From contig NZ_BNAQ01000003.1 in assembly GCF_014653575.1 (NCBI RefSeq), positions 522,790-576,701 of the forward strand: DNA of 53,912 bases, read 5' to 3'. The position numbers and the translations under genes were made by a program. The stretch comes from Sphingomonas glacialis (GTDB lineage: Bacteria > Pseudomonadota > Alphaproteobacteria > Sphingomonadales > Sphingomonadaceae). This document shows, piece by piece, positions 9,650-18,243 of the stretch; position 1 is the stretch's first letter; every line of letters begins with the position of its first letter. The notes under the pieces are model-generated. The model had not been told where the DNA came from. It saw nothing but the letters and a program-made list of their open reading frames with translations, and ran no database searches.

Positions 9650-10549
9650 ATGACGACGACGCTCGTTACCGGAATCAACGGCTTCACGGGCTATTACATG
9701 GCGCAGCGGCTTCGCGACGCTGGCCATGCGGTTCATGGCCTGGTGCGCGATGCCGATCAGGCAGATAGCGATGCCGCCACCGTGCTGCATACCTGCGATC
9801 TGCTCGACCAGGAGCGGATGTCGGCGATCATCGCCGACATCCGCCCGGACTATGTAGTTCATCTGGCGGGCATCGCCTTCGTAGCGCATGGCGATCTCGC
9901 CGAGATGTACCGCACCAACGTGCTCGGCACGCGCGCCTTGCTCGAGGCGAGCGCCACCGCTGCGACGCCGCCGCGCGCGGTGCTCGTCGCCAGCAGCGCC
10001 AACGTCTATGGCAATGCCAGCGAAGGCACGCTGACCGAAGACGCGCCGGTCCGTCCGGCCAATGACTATGCGATCACCAAGGTGGCGGTCGAGCATCTCG
10101 CGGCGATCTATGCCGCGCGCTTGCCTGTGATCGTGGGGCGTCCGTTCAATTACACGGGGGTTGGGCAGAGCGATGCTTTTCTCATCCCGAAGATCGTCAG
10201 CTACATCAAGCGCAAGGCTCCGGTCATCGAGCTCGGCAACCTCGATGTCGCACGCGATTTCTCCGACGTTCGCGCGGTGGCCGATGCCTATCTGCGGCTG
10301 ATCGAGACGCCCGCCGCCGTCGGCGAGACGTTCAACGTCTGCTCCGGAGCAGCGCTGTCGCTGCGCGAAGTGATCGCACGGGCGTGCCGCATTGCCGGGC
10401 ATGAAATCGAAGTCCGGGTAAACCCTGCGTTCGTCCGCGCGAACGAGGTGAAGCTGTTGCAAGGGTCGCGTGAAAAGCTCGAACGCGTCATCGGTCGGCT
10501 GGATATGCCTGCGCTCGAAGACACTCTGCAATGGATGATCGAGTCATAG
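9650..10549 (+). CDS. rmd: GDP-6-deoxy-D-mannose (GDP-4-keto-6-deoxymannose) reductase
   Basis: This 299-residue SDR has TLVTGINGFTGYYMAQRL at the N-terminus, VVHLAGIAFV, SSANVYGN, and the catalytic YAITKVAVEHL. It contains RPFNYTGVGQSDAFLIPKIV, which is typical of RMD proteins. It would reduce the Gmd product to GDP-D-rhamnose. An open frame begins upstream at 9521 inside gmd, but homology starts at the ATG at 9650. The pairing with gmd 88 bases upstream makes GDP-D-rhamnose the likely donor for one of the capsule glycosyltransferases. GDP-L-fucose is less likely because no epimerase-type fcl is seen. Confidence 0.9.
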   Translation: MTTTLVTGINGFTGYYMAQRLRDAGHAVHGLVRDADQADSDAATVLHTCDLLDQERMSAIIADIRPDYVVHLAGIAFVAHGDLAEMYRTNVLGTRALLEASATAATPPRAVLVASSANVYGNASEGTLTEDAPVRPANDYAITKVAVEHLAAIYAARLPVIVGRPFNYTGVGQSDAFLIPKIVSYIKRKAPVIELGNLDVARDFSDVRAVADAYLRLIETPAAVGETFNVCSGAALSLREVIARACRIAGHEIEVRVNPAFVRANEVKLLQGSREKLERVIGRLDMPALEDTLQWMIES

Positions 10550-10551
10550 GT

Positions 10552-11658
10552 ATGCGGGTCGGGATTACGGTCGATTCGCTATCCCCGATTCTCACGGGTA
10601 TCGGTCGTTACACGTGGGAATTGTGCCAAGGTCTGGCCCGTCACGGTGCGATCGAGGAGATCGGCTATTTTCTCGTCGATCACTGGCATTCCGATCCCGC
10701 GACTCTCCTGACCGGGCGTGCGGCGCGGCGATCGCGTTTACCCAGAGCGATTCGGCGCTGGCGGACGCAGACTGGGATGGATCGTCGCTTGATCCACGGC
10801 ACGAATTATTTCCTGCCGCGGCAAGCCGAAACTGGGATCGTGACGGTTCATGATCTGTCGATCTATCTGCATCCCGAAACGCATCCGATCGAGCGGATCC
10901 GCGATTTCGAAAAGCAGTTCGCGAGTTCGCTCGATCGTGCAGAGCACGTGATCACTGACTCCGAGGCCACTCGGCGAGACCTGATCGCGAATCTTTCCTA
11001 TCCCGCAGATAAGGTGACCACGGTGCACCTGGGCGTCTCGGCTCGCTTCCGGCCTGAGGAGCCCGCGGTGCTAGACGCGCGCTTGCAACGGCTTTTTGGT
11101 CGTTCTCTCGACGATTATATCCTCTCCGTTGCGACCTTCGAGCCGCGCAAACGGATCGAGGCGGCGATTGTCGCGCATGGCCGCTTCTGCGATCGGACGG
11201 GGCGGGACGTTCCCTTGGTTCTCGTCGGGGCCAAGGGTTGGAGCAATGCCGGCCTGCACGCACTGATCGAGGATGAGCAGCGCAAGGGGCGGTTAATTAT
11301 GCTCGGCTTCGTCCCCGAAGAAGACCTGCCTGTGCTGTATGCTGGCGCACGGCTCTTCCTGTACCCGTCGGTTTACGAGGGCTTCGGGCTCCCGCCGATC
11401 GAGGCGATGGCCTGCGGCGTTCCCACGATCGTGTCCAATCGGTCGTGCCTCCCCGAGGTTACGCGCGGTGCGGCGATGATGATCGATCCCGACAATATCG
11501 AGGCCCTCAGCCTGGCGATCGAACGGGGTTTGGATGATGACATTTGGCGCAAGGACGCTATACGAGCCGGCTTACGCGTCGCGGCCCACTATAGCTGGAG
11601 CCGATGTATTGAGAAAACGGTCGATATCTACCGTGCATGCAGCGACAGGGGCGGTTAA
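10552..11658 (+). CDS. Glycosyltransferase, GT4 family
   Basis: The 368-residue GT-B protein has an N-terminal acceptor half (MRVGITVDSLSPILTGIGRYTWEL, LIHGTNYFLP, TVHDLSIYLHP). Its donor-binding half has YILSVATFEPRKRIE, LVLVGAKGW, FVPEEDLPVLYAGARLFLYPS and the E-x7-E motif YEGFGLPPIEAMACGVP. I prefer the ATG at 10552, 2 bases after the rmd stop, to the upstream in-frame ATG at 10531, because the family alignment begins at MRVGI. Tight coupling to gmd-rmd suggests a rhamnosyltransferase or mannosyltransferase, but the donor cannot be read from sequence. Confidence 0.9.
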   Translation: MRVGITVDSLSPILTGIGRYTWELCQGLARHGAIEEIGYFLVDHWHSDPATLLTGRAARRSRLPRAIRRWRTQTGMDRRLIHGTNYFLPRQAETGIVTVHDLSIYLHPETHPIERIRDFEKQFASSLDRAEHVITDSEATRRDLIANLSYPADKVTTVHLGVSARFRPEEPAVLDARLQRLFGRSLDDYILSVATFEPRKRIEAAIVAHGRFCDRTGRDVPLVLVGAKGWSNAGLHALIEDEQRKGRLIMLGFVPEEDLPVLYAGARLFLYPSVYEGFGLPPIEAMACGVPTIVSNRSCLPEVTRGAAMMIDPDNIEALSLAIERGLDDDIWRKDAIRAGLRVAAHYSWSRCIEKTVDIYRACSDRGG

Positions 11659-11667
11659 AGGAACGTG

Positions 11668-12867
11668 ATGACGACTTCTCGGCTGGGCCAGTTTACCGGT
11701 ATGTTCGGCAGAGCAGTAACGGCATGTGCTGTTGCGCTCCCTTTGTCGGCCTGTGCAATCATGTCGGCGGCGGGGCCGTCGTCGCGTGCGGTGAACCGCG
11801 CTGACGGCGCGGTGATGACCAACAATGCGTCGATTAAGATCATCGACGTCTCGGACGCCGTTGCGCGCCGTGTGATCGCGAGCCAGCACGACCGCCTCTT
11901 TTCGGAAGCGCTGGGTGATGGCTATGCCGCAGGCTCGATCATCGGACGCGGCGACGTGCTCGACATTGCGATCTGGGAAGCGCCTCCGGCTGCCCTGTTT
12001 GGCGCCGCTGGCGGCGACGCACGCCTAGTTTCGTCAAGTTCGACGGCGCGCGGAACGACGCTCCCGGAGCAAATGGTCAGCAGCGAAGGCCGTATCAACA
12101 TTCCCTTTGTCGGATCTGTCGTTGCCGCCGGGCGGACCGCGTCGCAGATCGAACGCGAGATCGCCAACCGGCTCTCTGGCAAGGCGCATTTGCCGCAAGT
12201 CGTCGTCCGCATGGTGCGTAACGCCAGCTCGAATGTCACCGTCGTCGGCGATGTCACCTCGAGCGCGCGTGTTCCGGTTACCGCGAAAGGCGAGCGGCTG
12301 CTCGACGTTCTGGCTGCCGTCGGGGGCGTGCGCCAGCCGATCGGCAAGATGACGATTCAGATCACCCGGGGCCAGCAGATCGCGTCGATGCCGCTTGGTT
12401 CGGTCATCCGCGACCCGCGCCAGAATATTCGCTTACAGCCCGATGATGTCGTCACCGCGTTGTTCCAACCGTTCAGTTTCACGGCGCTGGGCGCGACCGG
12501 ACGAAACGAAGAACTGGCGTTCGAGGGGACGGGAGTCACGCTCGTTCAGGCGCTGGGCCGCGTTGCTGGAATTCAGGACCAGCGCGCCGACGTCAAGGGC
12601 GTGTTCCTCTTCCGGTTCGAGGATCCGGCGGCTCTTGACCCCGCTATGCGGGAAGGTGCCCAGTTGACGCCAGATGGCAAGGTGGCCGTGATTTATCGCG
12701 TCAATCTCAAGGATCCAGCCACCTTTTTCGTCGCTCAGAGCTTTCCGATTCACGACAAGGACGTGATCTACGTGTCGAATGCTCCTTTGGCGGATATCCA
12801 GAAGTTCGTCAGCGTCATTTCGTCAACGGTGTTTCCGATTGCAACGCTTTCCACCGCAGTCCCCTGA
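11668..12867 (+). CDS. Capsule polysaccharide export outer-membrane lipoprotein (OPX family, BexD/CtrA-like)
   Basis: A signal peptide ends in a lipobox (ALPLSAC), giving a lipidated outer-membrane protein. The polysaccharide-export (PES) domain follows with AAGSIIGRGDVLDIAIWEAP, RINIPFVGSVVAAGRTASQIEREI and VVVRMVRNASSNVTVVGDV. SLBB-like beta-grasp segments come next (ERLLDVLAAVGGVRQP, VTLVQALGRVAGIQDQ). At about 400 residues it matches BexD/CtrA in size better than the longer E. coli KpsD. Starts are GTG 11665 or ATG 11668, with AAAGGA upstream. It would form the outer-membrane end of the KpsEMT export path. Confidence 0.92.
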   Translation: MTTSRLGQFTGMFGRAVTACAVALPLSACAIMSAAGPSSRAVNRADGAVMTNNASIKIIDVSDAVARRVIASQHDRLFSEALGDGYAAGSIIGRGDVLDIAIWEAPPAALFGAAGGDARLVSSSSTARGTTLPEQMVSSEGRINIPFVGSVVAAGRTASQIEREIANRLSGKAHLPQVVVRMVRNASSNVTVVGDVTSSARVPVTAKGERLLDVLAAVGGVRQPIGKMTIQITRGQQIASMPLGSVIRDPRQNIRLQPDDVVTALFQPFSFTALGATGRNEELAFEGTGVTLVQALGRVAGIQDQRADVKGVFLFRFEDPAALDPAMREGAQLTPDGKVAVIYRVNLKDPATFFVAQSFPIHDKDVIYVSNAPLADIQKFVSVISSTVFPIATLSTAVP

Positions 12868-13036
12868 TCTCGTTAGGGTCTTTCTTGGGTGCGGCTCGCT
12901 GCCAACTCTTAAAGAGGTGCACGCTGGGAGAATCGGCGAGGGCAAGCCGAGGCGCCAAAAGGGCTTTGCGGTTGCTAAATTGGCACTTCGTGCGCAATAG
13001 AATATAGAAATCCGATCGGATCGCGATCGATACGGA

Positions 13037-14158
13037 ATGCTGAACAATATGCAAAATACGATGTTTGAACGGATTACAAAAATCGATCGGGTTTTGCTAT
13101 TCAGCGTAGTAATTCCAACGATAATCGCCGTTGTCTACTTCTTTTTTGTTGCATCGGATGTTTATATTTCCGAGTCGCGGTTCGTCGTGCGCAGTCCGGA
13201 TAAGCCTGCCTCTTCGGGTTTAGGTGTTCTGTTGAAGTCGACCGGCTTCTCCAATGGTGGCGACGAAATTTACGCGGCAGAAAGCTTTATCCAATCTCGC
13301 GATGCGCTCATCGCTCTCAACAAGGGCGATGCCTTTCGTAAGGCATATAGCGATCCGAATATCTCGTTTATGGATCGTTTCAATGGCAACGGGCTGAATG
13401 ACAGCTTCGAGGCTCTCTATAGATTCTATAAGGGCAAGATCGCTGTCGAGCATGAAAGCGCGGCATCGATTACGACTCTGACAGTTCGTGCGTTTTCGCC
13501 GCAGGAAGCTTATCGTGTGAACGCGCAGCTTCTCCGCATGGCCGAGGCGACCGTCAATCATCTGAATGAGCGTGGCCGGCAGGATCTCATCCACTTTGCG
13601 TCGGTTGAGGTCGACGAAGCAAAAGATAAGGCTCGCGCCGCAGCGCTCGCGCTTTCGGCGTTTCGAAACCGCGAGGGCGTCGTCGATCCCGAAAAGCAAG
13701 CTACGGCGCAGTTGCAAATGGTATCGAAGCTTCAGGACGAGATCATTGCGGCACGTTCGGAGCTCCTTCAGCTTCGTTCCTACACGCCCCAGAATCCGCA
13801 GATCGAAGTGCTCGCGACACGGTTGCAGGGTCTGGAGCGGGAGATGCAAAACCAGGTCTCGATGGTGGCGGGCGGCCGAAAATCACTCTCGTCCACGGCT
13901 GCACAGTACCAGCGGCTCGCGCTCGAGAGTCAGTTCTCGGACAAGCAACTTGCGTCGGCCATGTCGTCGCTACAGGATGCGTCCAACGAGGCGCGGCGCA
14001 AGCAGGCCTATCTGGAGCGCATCGTCGAGCCCAGCAAGCCGGACGAAGCGCTCGAGCCGCGTCGCGTTCGCGGAGTCCTTTCTACGCTGCTGCTTGGCCT
14101 TGTCGCATGGGGAATCGTGACCATGCTGCTCGCCGGCGTCCAAGAGCATAAGAATTAA
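13037..14158 (+). CDS. kpsE: Capsule export inner-membrane adaptor, KpsE/BexC/CtrB family
   Basis: The 373-residue protein has an N-terminal transmembrane segment (about residues 19-39, FSVVIPTIIAVVYFFFVAS) and the family signature YISESRFVVRSPD. A large periplasmic coiled-coil section includes KLQDEIIAARSELLQLRSYTP, and a second transmembrane helix lies near the C-terminus (LLLGLVAWGIVTMLLAGV). This topology is that of polysaccharide co-polymerase-like adaptors that link the ABC transporter to the OPX protein. The ATG at 13037 is used; ATG 13049 is an alternative. The 169-base gap upstream is noticeably AT-richer and may carry an internal promoter. Confidence 0.93.
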   Translation: MLNNMQNTMFERITKIDRVLLFSVVIPTIIAVVYFFFVASDVYISESRFVVRSPDKPASSGLGVLLKSTGFSNGGDEIYAAESFIQSRDALIALNKGDAFRKAYSDPNISFMDRFNGNGLNDSFEALYRFYKGKIAVEHESAASITTLTVRAFSPQEAYRVNAQLLRMAEATVNHLNERGRQDLIHFASVEVDEAKDKARAAALALSAFRNREGVVDPEKQATAQLQMVSKLQDEIIAARSELLQLRSYTPQNPQIEVLATRLQGLEREMQNQVSMVAGGRKSLSSTAAQYQRLALESQFSDKQLASAMSSLQDASNEARRKQAYLERIVEPSKPDEALEPRRVRGVLSTLLLGLVAWGIVTMLLAGVQEHKN

Positions 14159-14168
14159 GACGTTGGCT

Positions 14169-14963
14169 ATGAGTACCTCCTTGAGATCGTTGTCATCGTC
14201 TTTCGCGATACAGCGACGGGTCGTGTGGGCGTTGCTCCTTCGCGAAATGCTTACCCGGTACGGTCGACACAACATCGGCTTCTTGTGGCTGTTCGTCGAA
14301 CCGATGCTCTTCACTCTCGGGGTCACGGCATTGTGGACGCTGACGAAGTCGGTCCACGGGGTTGGCCTGCCGATCATCGCTTTCGCGTTGACGGGGTATT
14401 CGAGCGTATTGCTCTGGCGCAACATGCCGGCGCGTTCGATCGGCGCGATCAAGCCTAATCTCTCGCTGATGTATCATCGTCAAGTGAAAGTCCTCGACGT
14501 CCTTTTTGCGCGGCTACTGCTCGAAGCGGCAGGGGCCACGATTTCCTTCGTGGTCTTGTCGGTCATCTTTTTGTCGGTCGGCTGGCTTACGCCGCCTGAA
14601 GACGTGCTGCAGGTGATTGGCGGCTGGTTGGTGCTGGCGTGGTTCGGTATGTCGAGCGCCTTGCTCCTGACCGCGTGGTCCGAGCAATCGGAACTTGTCG
14701 AGAAGCTTTGGCATCCCGCGTCCTACCTCCTGTTTCCGTTGTCCGGGGCGGCATTCCTGGTCGACATCCTTCCGGTTGAAGCTCAGAAGATCGTTCTGTA
14801 TTTGCCGATGGTGCATTGCACCGAGTTTATCCGCGACGGGTTTTTCGGAAGTAAGTTTCACGCACACTATAACATGCCGTATGCCATCATCGTCTGTGCG
14901 GTCTTCACCTTGCTTGCGCTTGCTCAGCTGCGCAAGGTCAGCCGAGAAGTGATCCCAGAATGA
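14169..14963 (+). CDS. kpsM: Capsule ABC transporter permease
   Basis: A 264-residue ABC-2 type permease with about six hydrophobic segments. The N-terminal QRRVVWALLLREMLTRYGRHNIGFLWLFVEPM is characteristic of KpsM/BexB. ATG 14169 is chosen over TTG 14163. It overlaps kpsT by the ATGA arrangement at 14960-14963, so the permease and ATPase are translationally coupled. It would move the lipid-linked, Kdo-primed capsule chain across the inner membrane. Confidence 0.94.
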   Translation: MSTSLRSLSSSFAIQRRVVWALLLREMLTRYGRHNIGFLWLFVEPMLFTLGVTALWTLTKSVHGVGLPIIAFALTGYSSVLLWRNMPARSIGAIKPNLSLMYHRQVKVLDVLFARLLLEAAGATISFVVLSVIFLSVGWLTPPEDVLQVIGGWLVLAWFGMSSALLLTAWSEQSELVEKLWHPASYLLFPLSGAAFLVDILPVEAQKIVLYLPMVHCTEFIRDGFFGSKFHAHYNMPYAIIVCAVFTLLALAQLRKVSREVIPE

Positions 14964-15619
14964 TCGGGCTTACCAACGTCGACAAATTTTATCAGACGCG
15001 CCGCGGTCCGCGGCAAATTCTGAATTCGGTGAACTTGTCGATTGCGCCGGGCGAACGGCTCGGCATTCTCGGTCGGAACGGCGCGGGTAAATCGACACTG
15101 ATCCGCATTATAAGTGGAGCGGAGCAGCCCTCTTCTGGCGTCGTGACCCGGCAAATGAGTGCCTCCTGGCCTCTTGCTTATACCGGGGCATTTCAATCGG
15201 CGCTGACGGGTATCGACAATATCCGATTCATTTGCCGCATATACGGCGTCGAGGCTGAGGAGCGTATCTCGTTCATCCAGCAATTTTCCGATCTCGGAGA
15301 TTATCTCTACGAGCCGATCAACACCTATTCGGCAGGCATGCGTGCTCGACTGGCTTTTGCCGTATCTATGAGTATCGAGTTCGACTGTTTTTTGATCGAT
15401 GAAGTCGTCTCCGTAGGCGACTCACGCTTCCATGAAAAATGTCGAGTTGAGCTTTTTGAAAAGCGAGCCGATCGGGCGCTCGTGATCGTCTCCCATGATG
15501 CCAATTACATTATGGAGCATTGTACTCGGGCCGCGGTTCTAGTCCAGGGCCAGCTCCATAATTTCGACAACACTCCGGAGGCTTTCGAGTTTTATACCCA
15601 ATCGCTCGGGGCACGATAA
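14960..15619 (+). CDS. kpsT: Capsule ABC transporter ATPase
   Basis: The 219-residue ATPase has Walker A GRNGAGKS at about residues 38-45, the signature YSAGMRARLAFAVS, Walker B CFLIDEVVSVGD, and the switch histidine region LVIVSHDANYI. Size and sequence match KpsT/BexA. Downstream are a 65-base gap and another GT4, so the operon probably continues. Confidence 0.95.
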   Translation: MIGLTNVDKFYQTRRGPRQILNSVNLSIAPGERLGILGRNGAGKSTLIRIISGAEQPSSGVVTRQMSASWPLAYTGAFQSALTGIDNIRFICRIYGVEAEERISFIQQFSDLGDYLYEPINTYSAGMRARLAFAVSMSIEFDCFLIDEVVSVGDSRFHEKCRVELFEKRADRALVIVSHDANYIMEHCTRAAVLVQGQLHNFDNTPEAFEFYTQSLGAR

Positions 15620-15684
15620 GTTCGATCCGATTTCACTGAGAGGCATAATGCCACCACGATGATTGCGCACGGGACGCATCGAAC

Positions 15685-16890
15685 ATGTTTTGGCGGATAG
15701 TCCAGCTGCTTCTGCCGATCGTGTCGCCGTATTGGTTGGAGCGCTTGCGCGTCAAGCGCGCTCGGATCGCGGTGCCTTCCAGCGCTGTCGCGAGCGATGA
15801 TCGTCCACGGCTATTGGTCGATGTCACGGTCATCGCGCGCAACGATGCTCATACTGGCATCCAGCGAGTCGTTCGATCGGTCCTACACTATATTATGGCT
15901 GATCCGCACGGCCGGACCGTGTCGCCGGTCCGCTACGAGCGCGGTGCCTTTCGCCATACTGCATGGCCCCCGGCGGATACTGCCGATAACGCGCTAATGG
16001 TGCCGCGGGGAGGCGATGTCTTTTTGGGGCTCGATCTGTCCTTCGACGCGATCCGTCGGCAAGCGAATTATTTTATCCGCCAGAGGCGCGCTGGGATCAA
16101 GTTCTGGTTCGTCGTCTACGATTTGTTACCGATACAGAGTCCGGAGTATTTTTCCTCAAAGGTCGCGGTTCGGTTCCGTTGGTGGTTGGCGGCAACCGCA
16201 AAGATCGCCGATGGGTACATCTGCATTTCGCCGCACGTCGCCGACGAGGTGGGGCGCTTGCTGGCGGATAGGTTCGGGCTCGATGGCGAGATCGCGGTGA
16301 AGGTCGTTCCGATGGGGATCGATCTGATGCCGCCGACCTTAAGCCATTCCGACAGGCAGGATCCGTCCTTCGGGATCGGCGATTTTGTCCTGGCCGTTGG
16401 AACTGTCGAACCCCGCAAGGGATATGACCTTCTGCTGGATGCGTTCGAACGCCTGTGGGACGAAGGTTCGCCTTTGACGTTTTTAATCGTTGGAAGTGCC
16501 GGCTGGAAGACGGAAGCGCTACAGCGCCGAATTCGGCGGGACAAGGAGTTTGGCAATCGCCTTCGCTGGTTGACGTCGGTGGACGACGAGGGACTTGCGC
16601 TGCTCTACGATCGCGCACGCGCGCTCGTGGCGGCGTCGCACGGGGAAGGGTTTGGTCTTCCGATATTGGAAGCCGTGGCGCGGTCTTGCCCGGTTTTGGC
16701 GCGCGACATACCAGCCTTTCGGGTCCATTCGGCGTTGGGCCTCCGCTTCTTTTCACGCACGGCAGACGGCAATGAAGTCGCCGAGGCGATCTCGCTGATC
16801 CCAAAAAAACGGGAGGCGTTCTCGCCCGGGGAATTCCCGACATGGCGTGACACCGCGGATGCCATGCAGCGCATACTTTCGCGGGATTGA
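15685..16890 (+). CDS. Glycosyltransferase, GT4 family
   Basis: The 401-residue GT-B enzyme has an N-terminal half containing LLVDVTVIARNDAHTGIQRV and FWFVVYDLLPIQSPEYF. The donor half has FVLAVGTVEPRKGYDLLLDAF, FLIVGSAGWK and the E-x7-E motif HGEGFGLPILEAVARSCPV. It resembles the GT4 at 38083 in the HDLIPIxxPEY-type motif, so these two may be related. It is probably cotranscribed with kpsEMT. Sugar donor and linkage cannot be told from sequence. Confidence 0.88.
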   Translation: MFWRIVQLLLPIVSPYWLERLRVKRARIAVPSSAVASDDRPRLLVDVTVIARNDAHTGIQRVVRSVLHYIMADPHGRTVSPVRYERGAFRHTAWPPADTADNALMVPRGGDVFLGLDLSFDAIRRQANYFIRQRRAGIKFWFVVYDLLPIQSPEYFSSKVAVRFRWWLAATAKIADGYICISPHVADEVGRLLADRFGLDGEIAVKVVPMGIDLMPPTLSHSDRQDPSFGIGDFVLAVGTVEPRKGYDLLLDAFERLWDEGSPLTFLIVGSAGWKTEALQRRIRRDKEFGNRLRWLTSVDDEGLALLYDRARALVAASHGEGFGLPILEAVARSCPVLARDIPAFRVHSALGLRFFSRTADGNEVAEAISLIPKKREAFSPGEFPTWRDTADAMQRILSRD

Positions 16891-17229
16891 GCCTTCGTAC
16901 CGCCCGTGGCAGGGCGACGTCGCCGCCTCCGTTTCAGCTCGGGTGCGGGTGCCTGCCATTGTCCTGCTCCGCAGAGACCGCGCGGCTAAGACTCATGCGA
17001 CCGCAAGTCGGACACTTGCCGGTGTTCGAGCGATGGCGTCGGTTGGCCTTGCCGGTCGCTTGGCTGGCCTCCGTCGATCGAATACGCTGCCGCTGAAGAT
17101 TGCCGCGTTCCGGAAGTCGGGTCGTTTCCTTCGCGGTGGAAAAGCGCATGTACATTCTCAACTGGCCAGTTTGACCTAGCTACGCGTGCGATAAACTGGC
17201 TGTCTTGTTCATAACATGTAGGAATCGTG
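16891..17229 (+). other. Intergenic stretch before the beta-helix gene
   Basis: I see no convincing gene here. Short open frames exist but have no recognisable protein. A weak promoter-like pair (TTGACC at 17171 and TAAACT at 17192, spacing 15) lies close to the next gene. Base composition drops sharply in GC at about 17200. Confidence 0.5.
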
Positions 17230-18243
17230 ATGTATCGTCTATTTCCTCTATCTGTAATGATGATATCTGCGGCTAGCTCGGGCTGCTACGCCAAGCCAAT
17301 CGATCCACAGAGTAACAATGGTGTTGAAGAGAGCGCGGACCCCGCCGGCGTTCGCGACTCGACAAAGGCATTTGCAGGAGCGTTAAAAAGATCACCGTCG
17401 ATAAAGCTTCCGTGTGGTACGTATCGAATGAATCTAGAGCTCACGAATGCGAACAATATTTCATTCGAAGGGTCTGGTTCATGTACGATATTTAAGCCGG
17501 CAAACCCAACACTGCCCGTTATTTCTATTACTTCAACAAACTTCTCCGAGTTTAAAAGCTTCTCGATCATTGGGGATCTTCGTGGGAGCGCGAGCGGAAT
17601 ATTCGTAAAATCATCGGGAAATACAATGTTCTCGAAGATTATGGTGTCGGGCTTTAGGGGCGCTGGTGTTCAGTGTGTGGGTGGAACCGGATCGAGTGGT
17701 ATTAAAGTCACCGAGAGTTACTTGTTGGATAACGTCGAGGCTGGTATATCATACGAAAATTGCCAGGACTTTTTCATACGCGAAAACAACATAGGAAAGA
17801 ACAATGAATTTGGAATTCTGCTAAAAAATTCGAGTGCGGGACAGATAGTCAGTAACTATATATGGGAAAATGGCGTCGCTATTTCTGCGTCTGGGATATA
17901 TTATGACTGGTTTTCAAAGAACCGGCTGACCCAAAGTAAACGGGAAGGATTCAAGTGCGAAGATTGCGCATACATAAATATCTCGGATAATCAAAGCTAC
18001 CAGAATTCGACATCAGGAAAAGGCGTGTATGACGAATGGAAATTCAGATACTCACGTAACATGATATTTTCAAATAACATATTATATGACTGGACTGCGA
18101 CTCCGCACGTGCGATATGGTATTTCGATCGATAAAACATCGTCGAAAATTATAGTAGACAATAATATATTCGAAAATCAATATATAGCGCCTTTTCTTGT
18201 GGATCAAAGTGCAGAAAAAATTACCATCAAAGACAACCAGTGA
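17230..18243 (+). CDS. Secreted right-handed parallel beta-helix protein
   Basis: The 337-residue protein starts with a signal peptide (MYRLFPLSVMMISAASSGC; possibly a lipobox at Cys, though not canonical). A GTYRMNLELTNANNISFEG segment follows, and then many repeated strands of the NxIxxN type (SNYIWENGVAISASG, NISDNQSYQN, NMIFSNNILYDW, IIVDNNIFEN). These are typical of pectate-lyase-superfamily beta-helices and nitrous-oxide-type NosD/CASH repeats. Members cleave, epimerise or bind polysaccharide, so an action on the capsule is plausible but not shown. The gene is strikingly AT-rich compared with its neighbours, which points to recent transfer. Confidence 0.75.
   Translation: MYRLFPLSVMMISAASSGCYAKPIDPQSNNGVEESADPAGVRDSTKAFAGALKRSPSIKLPCGTYRMNLELTNANNISFEGSGSCTIFKPANPTLPVISITSTNFSEFKSFSIIGDLRGSASGIFVKSSGNTMFSKIMVSGFRGAGVQCVGGTGSSGIKVTESYLLDNVEAGISYENCQDFFIRENNIGKNNEFGILLKNSSAGQIVSNYIWENGVAISASGIYYDWFSKNRLTQSKREGFKCEDCAYINISDNQSYQNSTSGKGVYDEWKFRYSRNMIFSNNILYDWTATPHVRYGISIDKTSSKIIVDNNIFENQYIAPFLVDQSAEKITIKDNQ

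Noticed and set aside
16847..17179. 110-codon plus-strand frame overlapping the end of the second GT4
   Set aside because: No domain, poor start, and overlaps a clear gene.
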